Source: JANXQG01 sp963775975
GTDB lineage: Bacteria; Planctomycetota; Planctomycetia; Pirellulales; Thermoguttaceae
Direction of reading: 5' to 3'
Length of the DNA stretch: 64,000 bases
NCBI GenBank assembly: GCA_963775975.1
Contig: CAVZKX010000001.1
Span: 1,612,001-1,676,000, forward strand
Shown: positions 59,485-64,000 of the stretch, piece after piece
How the letters are laid out: every line of letters starts with the position of its first letter
Position numbering within the stretch: position 1 is the first letter of the stretch
Made by a program: the position numbers and the translations under genes
Notes under the pieces: model-generated
What the model was told of the DNA's origin: nothing
The model's database searches: none
What the model saw: the letters and a program-made list of their open reading frames with translations, nothing else

Positions 59485-60476
59485 GCAGGGCCAGCAACCC
59501 GGCATCGCGGTTCGTCACTTTTTACGACAGCGCGGAATCGCCATGCTCCGCGCAGCCGCCAATAAACCGAGAGCAGGGGAATGATCGCCGATGTCACTAG
59601 CATTTCCATGATGTGGGACGGCGCGCGTGAAGTTCCGCGCAGGCGGCAAACGGCGAAGCGCATGGTGATCGTCACCCAGCCCGCCATTGCCGCGATCGCT
59701 GCCAGGTGCCATCCGGCGGCCGCGGCGAGAATTGCCCCCGACAGGCTTGCGGCAGCCGCATAATAACTGCGAGGGAAGCAAGGGACGCGCCGCCGAAATA
59801 GATCCGGATGTTTGCGGAACAGCAAGGCGTCGTAGTAACCTTTGTGCTGCTGGCGCAGGCTGACGCCCCACGGCGCGGGGCGGATAGGGTGAATGACCAC
59901 CGCGCGTTCCGCGCGCACGATCTTCATCCCTCGTTCCAGCAAACTGAATTGTACGTCGCTGTCTTCCCGCCAGGCAATGCAAAAGCGCTCGTCGAATCCG
60001 CCGACGTGCCTGAGGGCATTGCGCCGGCAAAAGCAGTTTGCGGTAATGAATTCGGCTTCGCCGAGGCCGGCGGCGTCTCGCTCGTAATCGCTAGGGTCCT
60101 TCCGAAGCGGAACGATCGTCCGACCCGTTGCGGCATCGGCCTTATGAAGCTGGAGCGCGGCCAAGCCTTCCGCCAGCCAATTCGGTTGCGGCAGGCAATC
60201 ATCATCCGTAAAGGCAATCATGGCGCCGCGCGCCGCGCGCCATCCGACGTTCCGCGCACCAGCCGGTCCCTGAGTCCGCGGCACTGGTAGATAGCGCAAC
60301 TTCGGACCGTCAACGGGCTGCATTGCTTCCACGAGTGCCCGCGTCGATTCGCTAGGCCCATCGTCCGCGACGATAATCTCAAAGCCGTTCGGCCTGCAGC
60401 TCTGCACGAGCAGCCGTTCCAGGCAGCGGCGCAACAAGTCGTCGCGCCGATAGGTGGGCACTACGACAGACATCAT
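59322..60476 (-). CDS. Family 2 glycosyltransferase with C-terminal membrane helices
   Basis: 384 residues from ATG 60476, which overlaps the carbamoyltransferase stop (ATGATG). GT-A features: MSVVVPTYRRDDLL, IIVADDGPSEST, GARNVGWRAARG, MIAFTDDDCLPQPNW (DDD at 91-93) and VGGFDERFCIAWREDSDVQ. Two or more hydrophobic segments at 250-310 (AAAASLSGAILAAAAGWHLAAIAAMAGWV, MLVTSAIIPLLSVYW) attach it to the membrane. The last ~65 residues look like antisense of the MFS gene and may not be real, possibly because of a missing stop after a frameshift near 59500. Confidence 0.85.
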   Translation of the reverse strand: MMSVVVPTYRRDDLLRRCLERLLVQSCRPNGFEIIVADDGPSESTRALVEAMQPVDGPKLRYLPVPRTQGPAGARNVGWRAARGAMIAFTDDDCLPQPNWLAEGLAALQLHKADAATGRTIVPLRKDPSDYERDAAGLGEAEFITANCFCRRNALRHVGGFDERFCIAWREDSDVQFSLLERGMKIVRAERAVVIHPIRPAPWGVSLRQQHKGYYDALLFRKHPDLFRRRVPCFPRSYYAAAASLSGAILAAAAGWHLAAIAAMAGWVTITMRFAVCRLRGTSRAPSHIMEMLVTSAIIPLLSVYWRLRGAWRFRAVVKSDEPRCRVAGPAYPASAWPAGNNKDCAATGTARPVANGNIAGTAAARLCGISEPSNSRTGRALRS

Positions 60477-61780
60477 GGTCGTTTCTCCAGCATGAAAGAG
60501 CCGATCACCAGGGCATCCAGCGGCGAGGTCCAATAGGACTCCACCGCGTCGCGGGGAGTGCAAACGATCGGTTCGCCGCGCGTGTTAAAAGACGTGTTTA
60601 CGAGTACGGGAACGCCGGTTCGGCGTTTGAATGCTTGAAGCAGATCGTAATAAATTGGATTCTGGCAGCGGTTAATCGTCTGTATCCGGGCAGTGCCGTC
60701 CACGTGGCGCACGGCGGGAATGAGATGCGCCTTTTCCGGCCGAACGTCGTAGACGAAGAGCATAAACGGCGACGACTGCGCGCCGTGAAACCATTCGGCG
60801 GCGTCCTCTTCGAGAACCACCGGAGCAACGGGACGAAAGTCCTCGCGGTCCTTAATGTCGTTCAAGCGCGACTGCATTCCGGCGTGCATCGGCGACGCGA
60901 GGATCGACCTCGACCCGAGTGCCCGCGGACCGAATTCCATGCGCGTCTGATGCCAGCCGATTACCTTATCACGGGCCAGCAAATCGGCGGCGGTTTCGGT
61001 TACGGAGTCCAGTCTTCGGTAGGCGATGCCCGTCCAGAGAAGAAACTCTTCGATTTCTCGATCGTTGAACGCCGGTCCCAGAAAGGCGTGGTCCATCCGA
61101 TAGCGCCTCGGCTCGCCCTTGCGCTCGCGGGCGTCGATCCACAAGGCAGCGCCCAAGGCGGTGCCGGCGTCGCCCGCCGCCGGCTGCACCCAGATTCTCT
61201 TGAACGGTCCCCAATCGCGCAAGCGGGCGTTCAACACGCAATTCAGCGCGACACCGCCGGCCAAGGTCAAGTTCTCCTCGCTCGTCTCGCGATGCAGCCA
61301 AGCTGAAAGTTCGATGACCGCTTCCTCGACGGCCGCTTGCAGCGAATGGGCTATGTCGTAATGCCGCTGTTTGAGTTCGCCGCCGCGCAGCCGTGCCGGT
61401 CCGAATCGTTCCTCCAGTTTTCGCGGCTCGATGCGATAGCGGCCATTATCTTCGAGGCGAATGATATCGCGAAAGTGCGACGCGTACGACGGCGCGCCAA
61501 ATGAAGCCAGCGCCATCACCTTGTATTCATCCGAGGAACGCAGAAAACCCAAATACTCCGTTACCTCTTCATAAAGAAGCCCGAGCGAATGCGGCATGTT
61601 CACGGCGCCGAACAGCTCCATTTGGGAACCGTCGCCGCGGCCATAACTGGTGGTCGCTCGCTCGCCGCGGCCATCGAGCGTCATGATTGCCGCGCGATCG
61701 AAGGGCGAGGCCAGAAATGCGCTGGCGGCATGTGCCACGTGATGTTCCACGAAGTGCCAGCAGTAAGGGCCGTCCGCGCG
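60473..61780 (-). CDS. NodU/CmcH-family carbamoyltransferase, C-terminal part (after frameshift)
   Basis: Begins with GPYCWHFVEHHVAHAASAF, the conserved H-x-x-H-A-A-S motif of the Kae1-like ATP-binding fold, and runs through MTLDGRGERATTSYG, LTLAGGVALNCVLNARL, MEFGPRALGSRSILA (the C-terminal signature) and NTSFNTRGEPIVCTPRDAV. The family transfers a carbamoyl group from carbamoyl phosphate to a sugar or antibiotic hydroxyl, as in Nod factor or cephamycin modification. It joins the N-terminal part if one base is added near 61780. Confidence 0.85.
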   Translation of the reverse strand, partial: RADGPYCWHFVEHHVAHAASAFLASPFDRAAIMTLDGRGERATTSYGRGDGSQMELFGAVNMPHSLGLLYEEVTEYLGFLRSSDEYKVMALASFGAPSYASHFRDIIRLEDNGRYRIEPRKLEERFGPARLRGGELKQRHYDIAHSLQAAVEEAVIELSAWLHRETSEENLTLAGGVALNCVLNARLRDWGPFKRIWVQPAAGDAGTALGAALWIDARERKGEPRRYRMDHAFLGPAFNDREIEEFLLWTGIAYRRLDSVTETAADLLARDKVIGWHQTRMEFGPRALGSRSILASPMHAGMQSRLNDIKDREDFRPVAPVVLEEDAAEWFHGAQSSPFMLFVYDVRPEKAHLIPAVRHVDGTARIQTINRCQNPIYYDLLQAFKRRTGVPVLVNTSFNTRGEPIVCTPRDAVESYWTSPLDALVIGSFMLEKRP

Positions 61781-62193
61781 GCGCCGCGGAATCGTTCGCC
61801 AAGATGGTGCGGCGCGCCGTCGGCCAGGAAGCCCGGCGCATTGACGATCGAACTCAGGAACAGCGGATCCCAGGGCGATTCGCCGTCGCTGCCGCAAGCC
61901 TTGCCCGGCTGCAGCGGCAGAGGAATGCTCTCCGCGTGCGCGGCGCCGTTGAGCAATAAACCGGGCGCGAACGAATAGGCCACGTGGTCAACATCGACGA
62001 GCCGGATTCCGGCTTCTTGCAAGCAGAAGTCGATGGCATGGAAGGGAAGCTCGTAGGTGCTGAAGGGCACCGGTCGCTTGCCATGCTTGACGTGCGTGAA
62101 TCGCTCTTCTTCGGCCGCCGCTACGACCATGCCATCGCGAACCAGACAAGCGGCTGGATCGTGAAATGCGGCGTTAATTCCCAATGTGTACAC
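61681..62193 (-). CDS. NodU/CmcH-family carbamoyltransferase, N-terminal part (frameshifted)
   Basis: Starts at GTG 62193, overlapping the GT9 gene end by 20 bases. MYTLGINAAFHDPAACLVRDG and AAAEEERFTHVKHGKRPVPF are the standard opening of this family, followed by PFHAIDFCLQEAGIRLVDVD. After HHLGERFRGAARTALTAG the frame is wrong and the family resumes in another frame. The complete protein is about 570 residues and cytosolic. Upstream in the operon are a GT9 and HldE, which suggests the acceptor is a heptose or similar sugar. Confidence 0.87.
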   Translation of the reverse strand: MYTLGINAAFHDPAACLVRDGMVVAAAEEERFTHVKHGKRPVPFSTYELPFHAIDFCLQEAGIRLVDVDHVAYSFAPGLLLNGAAHAESIPLPLQPGKACGSDGESPWDPLFLSSIVNAPGFLADGAPHHLGERFRGAARTALTAGTSWNITWHMPPAHFWPRPSIARQS

Positions 62194-63343
62194 GGTTGTT
62201 GTCCTTCCTAGGAACGATTTCGTTTACGGATGATTTGTCCGACCTCGAAGCTTGCCGCGCGCGCTGGCAAGCCGACTGCTCGTAAAGTTCCACCACCGCG
62301 CCGACCACGGCCGCCGGTTCAATTCCCCGCAAACAACGGTGGTGCCCTTGTGGGCAAAGGCTCTTATAGCAATACTTGCACGGAACATCGCATGAAAGCA
62401 CGCGATGGGGCACAAGCCAAGGCGCGTGCTGCGGATTGGTGAGCGCGTAAAGATCGACGACCGGAGTGCCGACGGCTGCCGCAACATGCACGGGTCCGGA
62501 GTTGTTCGACAACAGGAGCGGCGCCATCGACAGCAGGGCAGCAAGTTCGGCCAGGTCGAACAGCCCAGCAAGCGAAATGGCGCCGGCGCCGACGTTGCCC
62601 GCCGCTTGTTCCGCCAGTTGCATTTCCTCGCGCGATCCGGAAAGCACGATCTGAAAACCATGCCGGATTGTGATTTCCCGCACGACGCGCGCGAACAACT
62701 CGGGCGGGTAGCGGCGCGACGCCGCCGACGCGCCGGGATGAACGACAATCCAAGGCCGCGACATATCCAGCCTCCGGTGTTCGAGCGTGCGGCGGACGCG
62801 GAGAAATGCGCATCCGGGAACCGCCATCCTGAGCCGCTCGTCGTCGATTTTGCACCCCACCGCCGCGGCCAGGTCCAACTGGCGCCGAACCTCGTGCCGA
62901 ATGCAGGATTGCGGCTCGTCTTCGGCTACCCAGTCGGTTAATAACTGATAAGGATTCTCGCGGCAACGGGCAAGCCGCAGGGGGATCCCTGCCAAATAGC
63001 AGCACAGCGCCGCCGGAAGCGGGTTTTGGCTATATACGGCGAAGATCACCGCCGCGTCGAACGACGCGTCGCGAAGCCGGCCGATGAGGTCCATGTCTTG
63101 CGACGCGGTGTGATTGGCCGGCGTGGACTTCATCCACGGCGCTTCGTAAGCAATGCATCGATCGACGTCCGGCAGCAAACCATCCAACGCGCCGCCCGCC
63201 GGCGAGGTGAGCAGCGTCACCTGCCGCCCCGCGGCGCCGCGCTTCAAGGCGCGGATCGCCGGCGTCGACATCAGGACGTCGCCGAGCGAGTCGAGTCTAA
63301 CGCAAAGCAGCCGACGGGCCGACTGCCACGCCTTGACGTTCAT
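62174..63343 (-). CDS. Family 9 glycosyltransferase (ADP-heptosyltransferase-like)
   Basis: 389 residues from ATG 63343; GAGGATC seven bases upstream is a good ribosome binding site and favours this over the ATG six codons earlier. GT9 features: LLCVRLDSLGDVLMSTPAIRAL at the N-terminus and VHPGASAASRRYPPELFARV, LAALLSMAPLLLSNNSGPVHVAAAVGTPVVDLYALT in the C-terminal half. These transfer heptose to lipopolysaccharide core or another glycan. The cysteine-rich tail (CDVPCKYCYKSLCPQGHHRC) is frequent in the planctomycete branch. It follows HldE directly. Confidence 0.88.
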   Translation of the reverse strand: MNVKAWQSARRLLCVRLDSLGDVLMSTPAIRALKRGAAGRQVTLLTSPAGGALDGLLPDVDRCIAYEAPWMKSTPANHTASQDMDLIGRLRDASFDAAVIFAVYSQNPLPAALCCYLAGIPLRLARCRENPYQLLTDWVAEDEPQSCIRHEVRRQLDLAAAVGCKIDDERLRMAVPGCAFLRVRRTLEHRRLDMSRPWIVVHPGASAASRRYPPELFARVVREITIRHGFQIVLSGSREEMQLAEQAAGNVGAGAISLAGLFDLAELAALLSMAPLLLSNNSGPVHVAAAVGTPVVDLYALTNPQHAPWLVPHRVLSCDVPCKYCYKSLCPQGHHRCLRGIEPAAVVGAVVELYEQSACQRARQASRSDKSSVNEIVPRKDNNRVHIGN

Positions 63344-64000
63344 ACGGAGATCCTCGGTCAAAAGAGGTTACTTTCTTCTCTGGGCCGTAGGCCTGGCAGA
63401 TGTGCTTGATAATCCTTGTCGTCGAGCGGTCGAAGGCAAAGGGTATGATTTTTACCGTGCCGCCAAGGCGCTCGACCAAATCGGCTTCCGGCAGGGTTTC
63501 GCGCGAATAATCGCCGCCCTTGACGAAAACGTCGGGCCGCACGGCTTCAATCAGTCGGTGCGGCACGTCTTCATCGAAGGATACGACGTGGTCCACGCCA
63601 GCCAGCGCCGCAAGCATGCTCATGCGATCGGCGAGTGAATTGATCGGCCGGTTCGGACCTTTCAGGCGACGGATGCTGTCGTCCGAATTGACGCCGACAA
63701 CGAGCACGTCGCCCAGATGCCGAGCCTGGCTGAGATACGCGACGTGGCCGCGATGCAAGATGTCGAAGCATCCGTTAGTCAGCACGATCCTCCGCTTGGC
63801 GCGGCGATATTCGTCGAGGATGGGCAGCAGCCGTCGCAGGCTGCTTTGCGGGAGTTGCGTGCCGATCAGATAGTCGCGCAATTCTTCCTGTGCACAGGTG
63901 GCCGTATGCGGCTTGGCCACGGCAACCGCCGCCGCGGCCGAAGCTATCTCGGCCGCCGCGGGAGTCGGAAACTTAAGAGCCAAGGACGAGGCAAACGCGC
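63297..64000 (-). CDS. hldE: HldE/RfaE bifunctional heptose kinase/adenylyltransferase, C-terminal part
   Basis: The frame runs past the right edge, so the start is outside. The visible N-terminal residues (AAEIASAAAAVAVAKPHTATC) look like the last helix of the PfkB-type kinase domain (HldE domain I). The cytidylyltransferase-type domain follows: RIVLTNGCFDILHRGHVAYLSQARHLGD (the nucleotide-binding G-C-F-D-x-x-H-x-G-H), VVGVNSDDSIRRLKG and KGGDY. HldE makes ADP-heptose. The last ~30 residues extend beyond the family end and overlap the GT9 gene by about 47 bases. Confidence 0.85.
   Translation of the reverse strand, partial: AFASSLALKFPTPAAAEIASAAAAVAVAKPHTATCAQEELRDYLIGTQLPQSSLRRLLPILDEYRRAKRRIVLTNGCFDILHRGHVAYLSQARHLGDVLVVGVNSDDSIRRLKGPNRPINSLADRMSMLAALAGVDHVVSFDEDVPHRLIEAVRPDVFVKGGDYSRETLPEADLVERLGGTVKIIPFAFDRSTTRIIKHICQAYGPEKKVTSFDRGSPYERQGVAVGPSAALR

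Noticed and set aside
1..64000. tRNA, rRNA or insertion sequences
   Set aside because: I looked for tRNA TPsiC-type arms, conserved rRNA words, transposase families and flanking direct repeats and found none that hold up.

Overview
The window is a GC-rich chromosomal stretch that looks like a Planctomycetes genome, probably near Pirellula-type relatives. The evidence is the DUF1592/1588/1585 plus DUF1552 pair, an ECF sigma factor coupled to a FecR-type protein, a giant autotransporter-repeat protein with a PEP-CTERM tail, an alternative complex III plus caa3 oxidase operon, and several families of dispersed palindromic repeats. I saw no rRNA, tRNA, CRISPR array, transposase or prophage.

Layout. 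1-2.3 kb: DUF1592-type protein (cut by the window edge) and DUF1552 protein. 2.3-5.0 kb: a ClpC-N/UVR protein interrupted by a TGA, a PIN-domain pair, and a Xer recombinase. 5.1-11.4 kb: TPR lipoprotein, HAD phosphatase, Gfo/Idh oxidoreductase, PLP enzyme and a zinc-ribbon membrane protein. 11.6-23.7 kb: ECF sigma, FecR protein, a 2840-residue PEP-CTERM beta-repeat protein with a large internal tandem duplication, and a secreted pectate-lyase-like protein. 23.9-37.5 kb (minus strand): a respiratory operon, ActA-ActF, a small membrane protein, SCO, CoxB (fused cytochrome c), CoxA (A2 type), CoxC, CoxD and a small membrane protein. 37.9-50.6 kb: split LigD (PE gene, then LIG-POL gene) and Ku for end joining, isochorismatase-like hydrolase, DJ-1/PfpI, DUF3175, CHAD, GH15, enolase-superfamily enzyme, TPP-dependent oxidase and SDR. 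50.6-58 kb: FAD/4Fe-4S oxidase, a sensory-rhodopsin-transducer-family protein, nitrilase, polysaccharide deacetylase, GT2 and DUF2795. 58-64 kb: MFS transporter and a minus-strand glycan operon of HldE (cut by the window edge), GT9, carbamoyltransferase and GT2.

How the parts fit. The respiratory operon is an alternative quinol:cytochrome c reductase feeding a caa3 oxidase, with a SCO copper chaperone. The sigma/FecR/giant protein/lyase block reads as one regulated cell-surface module. The 38-58 kb part looks like a stress or desiccation island (end joining, general-stress-type domains, redox enzymes), and two of its genes have good sigma-54 -24/-12 promoters. The last segment is a surface-glycan set that probably handles heptose and carbamoylated sugars.

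Two window-wide features need attention. First, at least ten genes are broken by what look like single missing bases, mostly in G/C-rich runs. This is better explained by assembly indels than by gene decay, so product lengths should be checked after frame correction. Second, dispersed palindromic repeats lie between genes, and in the respiratory operon they also lie inside reading frames, where they supply the ends of SCO and ActE.
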